Shown here: in pieces, positions 37,749-52,630 of the stretch
Layout of the letters: every line of letters starts with the position of its first letter
Position numbering within the stretch: position 1 is the first letter of the stretch
Source of the DNA: Saccoglossus kowalevskii
Lineage: Eukaryota; Hemichordata; Enteropneusta; Harrimaniidae
Length of the DNA stretch: 64,000 nucleotides
Assembly: GCF_000003605.2 (NCBI RefSeq)
Contig: NW_003133344.1
Location: forward strand, 948,933 to 1,012,932
Reading direction: 5' to 3'
Notes under the pieces: model-generated
The model's input: only the letters and a program-made list of their open reading frames with translations
What the model was told of the DNA's origin: nothing
Databases searched by the model: none
Position numbers and translations under genes: made by a program

Positions 37749-37783
37749 GTGTGTCTGTCTGTATGTCTGTCTGTATGTCTGTT
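37749..37783. repeat. (TCTG/TATG)n microsatellite
   Basis: GTCTGTCTGTATGTCTGTCT repeats with a regular 12-base super-period (two TCTG and one TATG). Confidence 0.9.
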
Positions 37784-39748
37784 TATCCATTCGTCAAACA
37801 AGAAAACCTTTTTAGAGTTTCACGGATAACTTACGGTCTACATTATGAGTGTAATGTACATGGTTAAATTACACTTCCGCACTATATTGTCAATAACCAA
37901 GAGATGCTGCAAAATCCCTGCTACTGTAGGTATACTAATACATACGTTACATTTAATCAGTTGGGTTTATATTATTAAAATGCTAATCATTTGGCTGTTA
38001 TTATTATGTATGTATGTTTATGCGCTTTTAGTCATGTAATAATTACCATTCTTCAAGCTTTCAAAAATTATTTTCCAAATGTCACCACCAAAACAAAACA
38101 AAATGAGATATTGTAAATTAAGTGTATACTAGCGATAGCAGGTTTAACTCCCAGTGCTGAAAAGATACACCGATTGTTTTTACCTCGTCTTTCAAATCTG
38201 CAACATTATTGAAATTACGTCAAAAGTATGTGTACAAAAGAAATCAGGAGTAGAATACTTTTCCCCATTTCTGGACGGATATACTTTGCAAACTATTGCA
38301 TGCTAGATCCACTTGTAAGACGTTCAAATAGTCATTGCGACCTAAATACTATTTCAGTCTATGGAGTCGTTATTTGTGAATGTAATAATATTGCGAATCC
38401 GTCTAATTGCTATCAAGGAATCTATGTATGAAGCCTTCTATCATGGCAAGGTAGTATTTACGGTAACTTCAGATTAAAAGAAATACCATCAACCAATTAA
38501 GTGATTAAACTTGTAATGAGTACACTGTAAGCCGGGGAAGCACTTTTATGGTTTTTGAAAACAACACATTTTTAATATTAATATATGTATAATATAAACC
38601 ATCTGTGAATTCATTGTAGTATTCATTTAGTTTATATTGTACGTCAGTAATCAAACCTAGCTTAATGATTTGTATGCAATCTGTCAATCAAGTGTTCTAC
38701 GGGGCTACAATATGTGTACTTTACTACTTGGTTATTTTAAATTATTAGTGGCAATATGCACAACAACAGGGTTGTCATATACATAGTAAGTTGCATCACT
38801 CAAATATATTGTTTTTTGGATGGGAATTTTGAATATGAGAGAAGAATACGTAAAAGATCAATTATAAATAATGATGTATTACGCTTTGATATTTTTCTCA
38901 GATCAACGGCATAAGAGTTATACGCCCCAGCACAGGTGGTAACAAATGATTCCCAAAAAATTACTAACCATGGCGGGGATAGTTAATTAGCGGTAATATG
39001 TTACAATTAACATGTTGTACAAATATAATCTACACACGCAAAGACATGGACATAGTTGAACCATAAAGAATTTGCGTTGGAGACAAGACATTGACATTAA
39101 AAAAGTATCTCAAGGGTCAATTCAGAAGCATTCAGAAATTCAACATTCGTAAAACAAATGAGACAAGTATCTATTTTATCTTCACACAAAATTGAATGTA
39201 TTAATATTACTGAACGTGGATGGTAAAGGGAAGTTCTTCTTTAATAACACGCGTGAACTTGACTTGTTTTCTGATAATATTAATTATGTTTAGGCTATTC
39301 TGTATTTCTATGTGCAACATTTGTTAGCTCTTTGTAAAACAACTGATGCTGACGAGATGACCAATACAACAGTCAGGAATGTAACGAATATTATTGATTA
39401 TATTCAACGAGTAATTTTACGCTGTCAGTTGCCTTGTTACGTTACTTCACTTCAAAAAAAATCACAGTATGTGTCTAGTGTAGCTAGTAGCCTCGCACAA
39501 ATCGAGATATAATGGGAGAACAGCTGATAAATAATTGATATAATCAACACACGCTTGGGTTCATTCACAGTTTCCTACTCATTTTTAACTGCCTTTACTA
39601 ACAATGGAATAGCCCAACTACGCAATCCCTTGTGGCTGTACATCAAATGTACTGCCGCGCCCGTTGTTTAGTAGATCAACATCCGCTTAAGTGTCTGGGG
39701 AAGGTTGCAAAGTTGCTCGGTAATTGCGTTGGTGATGCTTGAAGTTAG

Positions 39749-39762
39749 GTGTGTGTGTGTGA
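39749..39762. repeat. (GT)n microsatellite
   Basis: Short GT run. Confidence 0.7.
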
Positions 39763-42700
39763 CTATGCTGTTTGTTAGGAGTCATAGCGTTGTCTGCACC
39801 TACATCTTTCTATAAAGTATATAGAATAATAACGACAATCAATATCTGTGCACAGTTTAGCATATCTCAGATACCTACACTTAGCTGATAATATTAGGTG
39901 TTAAATTAGTGATCCGATTAAACTAGCTTAAATTTATTTCAATGAGCATGAATTGCGTATTGTTTTTCAAACGATAAGCGAAGCGAGATTGTGGCAACGC
40001 GATTGTGTGGCTACACTATTACAGGTTGATACTTATAAACGTCTTCAGGACAGTTTATAGCTGTCCACTGGTGTTCAAACATGATATGTACGAATGGATA
40101 CTCTCTCTGTCGTATTGGTCTTAGATGTGATGAAAAAGAAATGTGGTTGAGAGTGCGACATTGATGTTGATTGTTTAATGGTAGGTGCAAATTGTTGTCA
40201 CCTTCATATACAAAATTGAATGCTTAGGAAATCTATACAGGTATCAGGGGCCTCAATAGAATATGATTAAAAGTAATGATGTCACGTGGTATCAGACAAT
40301 ATATATTCACGTGCAAACGCAAGTAACACTGCCAGTATGCCACCAGTACATTGCCGAGTCTTAGACTAGTTCTGATCGCTGGAACTGAATAGCATTGAAA
40401 AATGAATTGTCAGGAATTGATTAATTTTCTTTGGTGCACCGAAACATTTTTTTTAAATCCACAAACAAACATTGTTTGATACAACCATTCACCTTAAACA
40501 AATTGTTCACTTGCAAGATCCGCAACGTGTGACACAGTTTGAATGTTACAAAAACACCTACATATTGAGTTATGTATTATTAGTAATAATCTACAAAACG
40601 CGAAGCGCGTATAGTAAATAATAGTTTTACTTGATACAAGTTTTCAAAATCATAGATGTGAATACCGGTCATACTTCAAACCTGAAGATATTGAAAGTAA
40701 GGTGATTTATAACAGTTATGTGATATGCAGAAAAGAAATATGTATTATCTATACATGTTGTATATCATTTCTTTTGTGCATATGCGTTGCGGAAAAATAA
40801 TCTGTGATTATCATGCATAGTTATTTTCTCGAGTAGATAATGTGTTCATGCCATTCTATTTTTCCATTATTTTGGTGGTAGACGCCAGGGAATTTCAAGG
40901 ATTCGACTGTTTTGATCAAAAGGCTATCATGAAAGACTATCATGCTCTAACAGGGAACATTCATTAATCCATCTCAGAATAAATCATATTACATTTGCAT
41001 AGTCTCATCAAACAATGCATATTTTGTATGTCGTAAAACAACGAAGACGTTTCAACCAACATTACAATTCTCTTCATTGCTTGAAACATACTGCGGGAAA
41101 ATGACATCTTACTGCCAATGAATACAAAAATGTCTAGCTTGGATATAGAACATATGTTTGGTCAGCAGGTCATATAAAGGAGAAACTTTTGAACAAAGGT
41201 GAAACACAACAAATACACTTTTAGTCCCGAAAGAATAATCACAGTGTCGAATTCAAAATGCAGCGCGTATCAAGAGGTAATTTACACGCGTTGTATAGGT
41301 AGCATGCGACGTATACAGTAGAAAGTAAATAATGTTACACATTTTTTAGAAGCTGTCATAGCAACATGTTGAATGTCAGAAAAAGAAACTCACTGAGTGA
41401 CTCAAATGTTGAAACGTCTCGGAGTAAAATGTCTGCCTGACCCGAGTACTTAACGCACGGTACTCTTAATGCAATCTTCTTGCCTAAGAATGGTTTGCTT
41501 CAATGTGTGTCTTAAAGAATCTGCTACTGAATCTGATAAGCAATCGGGTATAATTACCACAATAATGTGATATAGTTTTGTAGGCATGTCCTTTTATACT
41601 GGCACATTTTTTGGCAAAATAAACTTTTGCTTCCGTCGTCAACAGTTTATTGTAGTGTGTATAGTTATCACTGAGAAAATGTGATTATCGCTCTGAATGC
41701 ACGCCATAGAGGCGTCTAAAGTGTAACTTACTGCTCATAGCGGACTTTTAAACGACGATAATGAAAAAAAGGGTTTATTGTTATACAACATCAGTGGTAT
41801 AATTCATTCTAAACTTGTAAAGTTTATCATATAATCTACTCAGACGTGAACTAGCAAAAATATATGACCGTGCAACCAATTGGAATACATTCCAATTGCA
41901 TTTTGTTTTAATCAATTTGAAACAGAAACAGAAAAAGCCCATTGGCGTAATCAAGTTAGGCAACATATGGTGTATACTATAAACACGGATACAATTATAC
42001 TCCATTGGTGAATAGACTCTATGGAATAAGTGTACAGACATCACAACTAAATACACTTAGGTTTCTCTTTATCGGGCTGACTTAATACGGACTAAAAGGA
42101 CTAAACGAGATTCTGAGTGTGGACTCTTTGCTAAAATGAAAAAAACCTTTTGTCTCGCGTTTGCTAAGCAATCCTAATAATTTGATTTTGACACCGGTGA
42201 ATTCCCAAGGCTGTCCTTGATGTCAATTCAGTGGGTTAGATATTATTTAAGGACCCTTGTGATCGTTCTAACCTTCCAACTCATCGCCCTTAAAAGACTT
42301 GGAATTGGATAAGTGATAGTCAATTGTTTTTTGCAAGTTATGATGAGTAGTGGAATACACGACAACGTATATTGGACTCGACAGGCTGAGTTTGCCAACA
42401 ACGCTCTGATTCTATTTATATCAGTATATTACGGAAAGTTTCTATTCTGAACCCGCTTATTACCCAGTGAGAAGGGAGAGAATACTGGCAATAATTGAAC
42501 TGATGGCCATAGGCTATGTTCTCAATTAACGGGAAGAAGGCATCATAATTTGTATGAATGGTAGTTCACGCTGACACGGGTAACTACTAGTATGTTTGAA
42601 AATGAAGATAAATACGATACTTTGTTTGTTTATCGTGAAGGCAAGTCGCAGTCATATGTTCGTTTCTTAAACTTCATACTGGCACTCACTCTACATGCAT

Positions 42701-45700
42701 CTTTGTAATTGTGTGGATGCGACATGCGTTAATCTGTTAATATATAGAGTTCTGTTATAATATAAAATTATATGGTCTTACTTCAACAGAATATTGCATC
42801 TACTAGGGGATGCTACAGGGTAAAACGAGATTGATTGTGTAAACGCAACGTTATAGCCCCCATGTGATGTCATATCAATTCGCCATTGATGCATTAAACC
42901 CAAACACTATCGACAAGAAATTATTGAATGCTACAGGCCATTTCGAACGCATCACACAAATTAATAGAAATTTATTTACCCTATCATGAATTAAATGTCG
43001 TTATAAAGATCGATAGTTGAGTCAAGTGTGATATTGACATCACTTTGCTATGCAGTGTTGAATTTCTTTCAAACTCGAAAACCTACTGATCAACTAAAAT
43101 ATATTGATGTTACTTTGCGTCACTTTTGCACAATATTTCAAAAAACAGCGTCTATCTAATACGCAGGTGTGTATCTTCGGATTAATATTGTATATGTCAA
43201 CATAAAGCATTGAAATGATTGAATATTACTCATTGCTAGATTTCCGATTCTACTTTCGCTCTTCAGAGGATGCAGCAATTCCGTATTACAATCAAGTGCT
43301 AGTATTCTACAAATTATTCAGTAAAAAAACGTCCCATTAGTTATACTGTGATGGGAAGGAAATGGTACATGTGAAATTAACACTATAATACGATTTTAAA
43401 AAGCCTATTGTTCAAGTATGGTGTTTGAAAGTCTCACAAGACCAAAATGGACGGCACAAACGTCCACAAGCAACAAACCTAGGTAGATAAACAAGTTTAC
43501 AGCACATAATACTATGACATAATGTTTGTTGAGTAATTATTTTCATTATTATTGTGGTGTAGACTGTGGCCGTATTACGCCTAATACGCTACCCCCCTCA
43601 TATTCGCTTCTGAACACCCCCGCTTGCCGTTTATAACCTCTAATAAACAACCCGCAGCGCCATATTGGGTGAAATCCGCACACAATCTCGTACAGAATAT
43701 GCTCAGAATTTAACGTCAGAATGTTACTATACAGGTTCAAGATCGATTATTACTCATACATTATGTGATAGAATACAGAAACGTAAACGTAACGGGATGT
43801 TTAAATATGAATTATTGTATACATATAAATGTGTGGGCGAAGTTGTATACCGACCAGGTTTGAATAATAGTGATTTAATTCCGTGTATGGAAAAAATAGT
43901 ACATGTGACCCATATATAATATTTAAAAGATCTAAATTTTAGTAGGTGAATGTACTAAGATTCGACCTAAATATTTTGGAAGCCAACTAATGTGGATGCC
44001 ATGTCATGTATTAGTTTACACAAGATCATAATAATTTAAAGCATCTTCTTGCACTAAATACATCATCATTCGAGGATACGTATCTACAGCTCACTATTTC
44101 ACTAATGTTCTCAAAATCACCAATAAATATGCATATTGTGCACAGATACTACCAGTAATTGTTCAAAGATTCTATACCATCAGAACACATAATATTCATT
44201 AATAATCTGAAATATGCCAATACAGATTACAAAAACCATGAATATTGTCAGAGATGAAGACAGTTTTTCTTGTCTCTAACGTTCAACATATGGTATGTTA
44301 GGTGTGTAATCGAATGTCCACTGCGATTAACGTTCTTAAATGAATTATATGCAGACTAATGTAGCATTTATATTTTTTTTAACCTGGTATGTGTATTAGT
44401 TATAATAATTATTGTAATGGATGGGTCGACACATTTGACACTGTTGAAGTCATTTATTTTAAACAAGTTGGCGCCCATATACTAGATTGCTCCGTATAGT
44501 ATAGTTTGTACATAATAGAAGTATAATTCTTTTTATAGTCGTGCTATTGATTGAAAATATTTTGAGATGGACGATATTACGCTCCGGGTAATACAACGTC
44601 TTAATGTACGATCCATTGTAATTTTGTCAGTCGGCGATGCATTTTAACAAGACCTGGCTCCTATTTAGCGGCGGGTGTGTCTTTTTGCAATTTTAAAATA
44701 TATTGATAATATTATTGAATTGAAATCTGGCCATTGTTATTGCTGTGGAGGAAGACGCTATGTGTAGCCCCGTGGTTCGTGTTCCATTCATTATTGGTTT
44801 GGGAATTGGTTGTCGTTGCATTGAAGGGTATTACCACCGCGAATCCGCCGGCAGTATATGTAGCGTATCGCGTGTATTTCCGGAGGCAAACGTAAAACGA
44901 TAGCAGCCACCAGCTTTGAAGAATATGATGTATCTTCGCGGGAGGAGATGCTGGTAAGATTGCAGTAAACACGTCCCGAGACATATAGACACATGGTCTA
45001 TATTCATAACGTATGACGAGGGCAAATATGCAGCATGAATCTTTTTACTATCATTATGTAAAATGTTTATATCGTTTGCTCGGCATATTACACACACAGC
45101 GGCTTTGTAAAGCCAGGTGCAAACAAAATAAAAAAAAAACGTCGCCAGGTATTCTAACTACGGACATATATACGCAATGCACAGTCTGTGTTTTGTTTAC
45201 TTTTGAATGCACTGGAATTTCGTTCGTTACGATTACAAGAAATTACTAGCTGACGTAATTTTACGGCAGACGATAACCACACTATGAGCCAAAACAGAAG
45301 TAAGTGGCTTTCGCTGGTAATTACGTCTATGCTACAATAGTTTTAAATAGGTTTGACGCCATTTGTGTTTACTTATTTGTTTTTTACGAATCAAACGTCC
45401 CAAAAATGATGTTTTTTTAATGAGAAGTTGTGTATCATATCTGACCGGCTATTCTATGACCGTGGATCTTCTAAAAAAAATGCCCTATCTGAGGTACTCA
45501 AAGTTCGACTGGCAACTATTTCTGCAATTCGAGCATAGCCCGTCTCTCCTAGTAAAATTAAAAACAAATTCTGTTCTCGTTCAATTTGGACCGCATTTTA
45601 CGCGTATTTTTATTGCGATCTTGTCGCACTCATTCGAAATTTACTTTTACTCATTTTTTACCCCCAAGTGACATCGGCTCTCCGTGTGTCACTTTTAATG

Positions 45701-48059
45701 ATCGACGGCCTTCATTAAAGTCATGTGACACATACACTAGAATCTTTTACATCTCTTCAAGGACCCCGTGAACACAAGAGAACAATTTGAACCCATCTTA
45801 ATCCTTCGGACAAAGACGATAGCGGTTATTGTTAATTGTTTTAAGTGTGCTATTGGAAGCCTCTATTGACGCGTTAATGGAAATAAAAAAAAAATACGTT
45901 GAGCATTGCTATGATGACAACAAATTTCAACATGTGGCTACTGGGCGGAGGTGGGGTGTGGTTAGTCCTGACTGTGGCTGGGACATTAATTAACATAGTA
46001 GATCCCAAAGTCTTAATCTCCCCTCGAGGATCTCGTTCAACACATCGCGAGATCGACGCAACAGACTACCACACGCACCAATGTTTTTTCTATGTTATTC
46101 TCATAGAAACTGACAACAACGTTAACGTGGAACTTTGATGATGAAACTATCGTAACGATTGGTGAGAAAATTATAAATACATTCGCCACTGTCGCTACAT
46201 CGGAGCTAGCCATATTATTTTTCTCATCGTCTTACATGTAATACCTACAAATTTATTTCACATTTATATTTATGATCTCCGAACTGTACTGGTCTTTGAA
46301 CACGTTTTGCGTGCATATAATTATTTCTACCGGTTTATCCCGTTCTAGAAATAGTTTGGGATTAATTAAAACCGACTGTGTATTGTACTATATGGTCACT
46401 GTTTACATATAGAATATCATATTTCTCAGCAATGGCTTATGGACCATGTGCAAATCCCTGAAACATGGCTAATGTTATCTCCAGTTCTACTACATAAACT
46501 TCCAGCGCATTTCAAACACGAAACACTCTATCTATAAAATCACTTGTCATCCACAACATTTGTTTCTACTTTAAGAGGTCAGTACACACGAAATATTATT
46601 AGAATAAGACTTTTCCTAGTCTATGACCCTAGCATAGAGCTAACATCGTGATAACAGTATAAACCCTTGTCAGTGGGATTATTCCTTAGAGAATCTTTAT
46701 CGCCTTCGATAAAATCAAGAATCGTGATGTGAGTATACACATGCCATAAAGATTTCTTCGCAGCTATGCGTAGCTATGTTTGTTGTCATTTTTTGTTGCA
46801 GATGGGTTAATACAGAAATAAAACGCTAATTCACATTTATCACGCTACTAGTAGTATTGTAATATCTACATATAATGTAAGTAATATTAATCACGTAGGT
46901 ATGAAACTCTGTTATGATTTGAAGATCACGAATACATTTCTTAGCAAGACAAGTAATGTGAGAATGAACAGGAGTGATGGAGGGGTGGAGTACATCAGAT
47001 TACGCGTGCCCCTCACAAAGCTGATCCCTTCACTCAGGACGCAATCCGATGGAAGCCGTCATTGATTCAAGTTTTTCAGTACGTCGAATTTGGTACTCAC
47101 AAATAAGATTTCCGAACTTGATATTTCTCGTAATTTAAGTTCATCGACACGAGCTATCGATCTGTCTTATCTTGTATTATACGTCTGAATTTCAACATCT
47201 ATGTATACGTATGACGTACGACTGCACGTCTTAACGATGTGTGCCCCTTGAATGCACTCCAGTAGGACATAATTCTACCGTCCTCGGAATAAAGATCAGT
47301 ACATAAGACTGATTGAGAAGCCACGCTGCTTCACTTCACTTCACGCCGACTTTATTCGCGATTCGGCTGAATGGCAAACACAACATTGAAAACAGCCGAA
47401 GCGAACTCAATTCAGCTTGATTTACTTTATAACATTGGTTTATACTGATTACTAGATCAATATCCATATATCGTGACCGTTTATACGTGGCTCGATGCGT
47501 TCTGATTACACTTCCTCAACCTGTGTTGCAGCTTTGCAACAAATCTCAACGACTCGTGATGACAGTGGAAAGTCACTTCATCTAATTTAGATTTCAAGGT
47601 CAGCAAACAATGTGTGATTACCGGCGGAACCTAGTCGTTGTTTTTTTTTATTGTTTATTTCTTAGCATTAATTCATTCAATTACCTGTTTTGAGGTAATA
47701 GGAAGTGAATCAATCAAGTTTTACAACGTTCATAGCTTCTCAAATTGAAAATCAAAACAATAGATTTGAATCTATTGGGTGAAATACGCTGTCTACATCT
47801 CCATCTGGTTTGGTCGGTTACAATTACGACTTTTATAGCCTATGGACGATCGTAATGACTCGTAATTCTAAAAAACAAACCGTGCTTCAAATTAAATAAC
47901 GTCACACATGCTCATGAGTCTGCGGTATGTAGCTTGCACCGCTGTTTGCCATTCCAAAATGCATTTAATTTATAACAGTAGTCGGCTTCCTCACTTTGTG
48001 TTGCATTAGTCACAATACACACAAGGCCATCGTTTCAACTACAACAACTCGTATATATA

Positions 48060-48270
48060 GGAAAACAATAACGAAAACAGGAAAAACTAGCAACTAGTAG
48101 TAGTTCAAAACGTGCACTGGTAATCCTATAGTTTAGTAATTGTTAGTAGTTCACCACAGTTACTGGTAGGCTTCTAGTTTACTAGTGGTTATTATCATTA
48201 ATTCCCTAGATTAGTAACTAGTTCTCATGCTAACCACAAAGATAACTAACTAGCAATTACCATAACATAG
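48060..48270. repeat. Cluster of degenerate ACTAGTAACTAGT-like motifs
   Basis: Variants of CTAGTA, TTAGTAATTGTTAGTAG, TTACTGGTAGGC and GTAACTAGTTC recur every 10-30 bases over about 200 bases. Probably an old, heavily decayed short tandem repeat. Confidence 0.45.
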
Positions 48271-48719
48271 CAAAATTTCTATGGATGTAACTTACAAAAC
48301 AGGAAATGTAACATTTTGTCTACGGTGTCAATAACACTCTTCAAATCTAAATTCGGTCAACGTTCATTGATTGGCACAATATATGCACTGTATGTGATGG
48401 ATCGACAAACTCGCCTCCACCGACGCCACAAATATTCTGTTGCTACGATCTATGGAGAGAAGAACAAAGTTTGAACGATCCCTGCAAATTGAAATTGTGG
48501 TGTTTGATGACAGAATTATTGCCATTTACAACATAGCAGATAGCTGTTTAAACAGTTGTTTTTAAAGAAGGGCTCTGAACATATTGCACGAAAGACACCG
48601 ACGCAGACGATGAAACAGATCTGATGGAGGATGTATACATACATACGTAGTTAATAGGAATTCTAATTAATACGCTATTTTCCCTAAAGATATGGTGAAC
48701 CCGTGTCAAGTATATTAAC

Positions 48720-48737
48720 AATATATATATATATATA
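48720..48737. repeat. (AT)n microsatellite
   Basis: Short uninterrupted AT run in otherwise unremarkable AT-rich DNA. Confidence 0.85.
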
Positions 48738-50800
48738 ACATAGCTTATATCACGTGACAGATGCCTGAAGCTTTGGCGATTCGTGGAAAAAACACAACAA
48801 TCTTAGCACCGCCGCAATCCAGTGTAGGTTAATCGCATTATAATCAGCTAATATAGAGATTATCTTCACATATCGAAAGTTCATTCACCGTTATTGATTA
48901 TTGTCCTCTAAAACATGCTCAATGCATGTGGCTCAATGCATGCAACAGAATATTAAGTTAACTAAACTGCCTTCAATACCACTGTGAGAAGATAGCTTTT
49001 TCGTTGAGTGTTGCAGATTGTACAGGGAAAGAAGACAATACAAGACATTTTAAGTGAATCAAGAGCGTCCCACCATCTGCCCGTCGTGTTTATGGTTGTC
49101 CAAGCGTCTGATTTGAAAAAAAACCCAGTTAAGACGTTAGAGCAACCTGTGATCCCGTAACATTTAGTTTATTCTATTATCCAAGAAAACATTTCATGTG
49201 TTTGTTCCGCTTTCCTCACAACATAGCAACTTTCTTTTAAGTTAGCTAAAACTGAATTAGTGAAGTTACAATTTAGCATAAATAACATTGCATTGTGAGT
49301 AAGGTAATAAAAACAGTCATTCTTTTTCCGATCATTTAGTGACCAAATTTCGTACGGCACCAATCATCTGATTTTCTTATTAAATATCGGCTCGTTGCAT
49401 GTGATACGTGGGCAGTAGGCCAATACTAGTACGCATACAACGTGTATATATCGCGAATGTCTTATTAAAATGGAGGATTTATTCGAATCATTGCGATCAA
49501 TCGTAGTAGTTACGTTGTCGGCTTATATGATTACAATTTTCGAGACGCACCTGTACTATGACGACAAGATCTCCATTATAGGGACATAGGGGATACATCA
49601 TCTAGAATTGAGTTTTGTTCATTCCGATTGTCTGTATATGATGCTTATTTCTTCTACTCGTCCGCCATTTGCCGTTGTGAGGGATCTCATATGGAGACAT
49701 ACGCACACGATCGAGGTCGTTCTTGTTATTATTTGTTTCAAGTATCAGCTCACGTTCAATTAATTAATGTTGTTTGAATAAATTATGACGGGTGAGTTTT
49801 ATTTACTCACTTCAGACACTCCAGGCGCCACCGATGAGACGCCAGTGATATACGAGAGTCATTCCTCATTTGCATGACAATATGTCTTCTCGTGGAATAA
49901 TGTTAATATCGGCTTTGTGTGGAAATGTTCAAATCTTGTCACACTGTTTGTCCTAAAGTCTCGCGCGACTGCCAAGCATTGTGTAGTGTTCGACTCCATT
50001 GATCGACAGTGAAGAAAAGGTACATACTGCCATACAGCTCGCGGCGTTCAGGATTGGGATTATGGGGTTAAGTCCGAGGAGACTTATAACTGTCGAATAG
50101 ACGTACTCGAATATACCGTTCCTGACGCCAATACACGTAAACAGTCACAACATCCTTGTTGCAATGAGTAGAGGATAACTGCGAGATATTGCCTGTAACT
50201 GTTACCCTATTTCCAGATATGTAATTAGGCGATTTGGCTGTTGATCTGCACAATAATAAATTAAAAAAAATTGATGTCATTCAAAGTCAACTGGATTACA
50301 TTTTATTCTACTTGTATAAATATGTATTGCCTACTAATGCTGTTTCGTTGAATGTATTCTGTGACAATGACGCAAACGACTTGCGTACGACTCCGAGTTA
50401 TGCTAAAAGTCCAACATTATTCAACACTTTGAGCGCCAAAATCAACTTTCGTCCATGTTCACAAAATAAAATGTTATATTTCTCACATATATTTTTGACC
50501 TAGACCTATAGCTAACAGGAAATTACATCTCTTTGATCCAAAATGATCAAAAAATATTATTGAAAATATTTGAGAACAGGCAAAATGTTGAACCAAAATG
50601 TTGCTATTCCATTCCCGTACGCAGCCGTAGATATCGAACGTGCTAAGCAGGATGCGGAATACGTAATTCCGACAACGCATCAAATATAGAAAACAAAATT
50701 GATATTACATGACGACACGCTGCGATGATGAACAACTTTGCACGTCACTATGGATTGATATGAATGTTGTGCATGTAATAGTGCATTGATCTATCGCCCG

Positions 50801-50808
50801 TGACGTCA
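50801..50808. promoter_or_regulatory. Palindromic CRE (TGACGTCA)
   Basis: Exact octamer with no recognisable gene context. Confidence 0.35.
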
Positions 50809-52580
50809 TTCTGTGCGTACTAAAACAAAACAGTGAGATGAGCAGCTGAGTGATTTGACCGGCACAAAAAAAATACAGTTGTCGTACGGTGAAAGCAGGT
50901 ACTAGACGACAGCTTATTGTTACGAGAGAATACAATTGTATCAATGACTGTATTAACACTGAGTAATCGTGAAAACATTTGGATACGTGATACACTTATT
51001 ACGAATGATACAACCACTGTGGTAATATGCACGATTACTATGTAGTTAGTATGTTATTCACAGTTCAACAGCAACATAGATCTTAATTCACGAAATAATA
51101 ACGACGCACCACGCGGGGCAAAAAAAACAACAGATAACAAGTAAAAACGATAATAACATGAAGGATTTAAATTAATTTAATTATATCCTTACATTTCACC
51201 AAACGTATAGGACACATGTGATGACTAGTACTGTGGTGATTGAATTACCTTTATATCTATATTTTACAATTTTTTGAAACTTGCAAGCTGAGTATACCGC
51301 GTACATAACCACGACCGTGCATATTTATCACATAGAACTCTGTTACTGATACAGTGACTACTAGTATTTCTGCCCCCGTATAGGGTTTTCGTGCTTAAAG
51401 CACTAGGCAACGTAATTCCATAGTCCTTCCAACCTTTGATCAATTTCGCTATTTGGATCAGAACTTCCGATGGAAATAATTAATAGTTTCAAACACGATG
51501 TGAGTCACCAAAACAGTAATCCTGGCGATCAATATTCGAATGTAGAAATCGTAAATAGGTTTATAAGTCTACGACCACAACACAATATAGACAACAAACG
51601 ACCGACAATGGTATTACATTTCATATTCAAATCAGAGACAGAAACATATATATGGCCTAACGGCCACGAAGTGATGTCAGCCGTTTCGAGAAAGTGAAAA
51701 CAACTTGCTCCACATGTGGCACTAGTCCTACATCTTTCTGAATCAAAATCAAAAACTTTTAGTTACGTGCATATGGTGATAGTGAGGCATTTGGAGACAT
51801 TACTGTGACCACGTTTGTACTATAACGGCCAATTATAAACTTGGCATATGTCCCATCACAAAATGTATTCTAACAGTTGGGGAGAGTGGATAATTGTTCT
51901 ACTACAAGTGTGGGCCATAGCCCGTGCTTATACATCGCGCCCTCTAACGACGAAGATTATCTGTGACGTTGAAAAAGTGGACGCGCTCCAAGACCCCCTA
52001 AGCTACTGTTAATTGTGAAACACAAGTACACATGCCGACGAACGTGATAAAAGGCGCATAGCTACTCTGCCTCTGGAGTATCAGTGATGTATGTTTTACA
52101 TTGCATATAAAGATCTTCAAATACATTCATTGGTAAACGTCATTGCACGGATGAAATTAAATACGCATATCTCTCGATATGAGGTAAAGTACGATGACAT
52201 GACGATACCGGCAGCCGGGCCTCGGTTTGTTTTTAATGTCAAATATCCTTCTTAGAAATCAGGCATCGCACCATGAGCATTTTATACAATCACTTTAATA
52301 TGCATACCAAGAAAATGTTCTAAACTTGCCTGAATTCGCAGCAATGCACGCCATACTCAAACTGGCAGCAATAGTACACCAATTTCTGAATTAACGGGTT
52401 CTAACCAAGAAAATGGTTAATATTTGCGTGATCGTAGCTGTGGTTTAAAGGTGCCGACAATATAGTTTATTCAGTTTGTGTGAGTTTTTTTTTTTTCAAA
52501 GTTAAACTGCGTGGCGCTACCTAAAATTCAGGCAATCTTTAGCTCTGACGTTATGGGGCTGAAGTAGTTTGTTTCCCTGC

Positions 52581-52630
52581 CTCGTACCATGGAGGTAGAA
52601 AAGATCTCTTTTCTACCTCCATGCTCGTAC
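52581..52630. repeat. Perfect 36-bp palindrome flanked by 7-bp direct repeats
   Basis: Bases 52588-52623 are an inverted repeat with 17-base arms (left arm CATGGAGGTAGAAAAGA) and a 2-base centre. Immediately outside, CTCGTAC occurs as a direct repeat at 52581-52587 and 52624-52630. No mismatch is seen in either pair. Confidence 0.9.

Larger units (their letters stand above)
37612..48059. other. Non-coding stretch
   Basis: Ten kilobases without a supportable exon. Contains tetranucleotide and GT microsatellites. The frames near 43.6-43.9, 44.7-45.1 and 45.4-45.7 kb lack recognisable features. Confidence 0.5.
48271..52580. other. Non-coding stretch
   Basis: AT-rich, with one AT microsatellite and one palindromic CRE. 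Nothing else supported. Confidence 0.5.
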
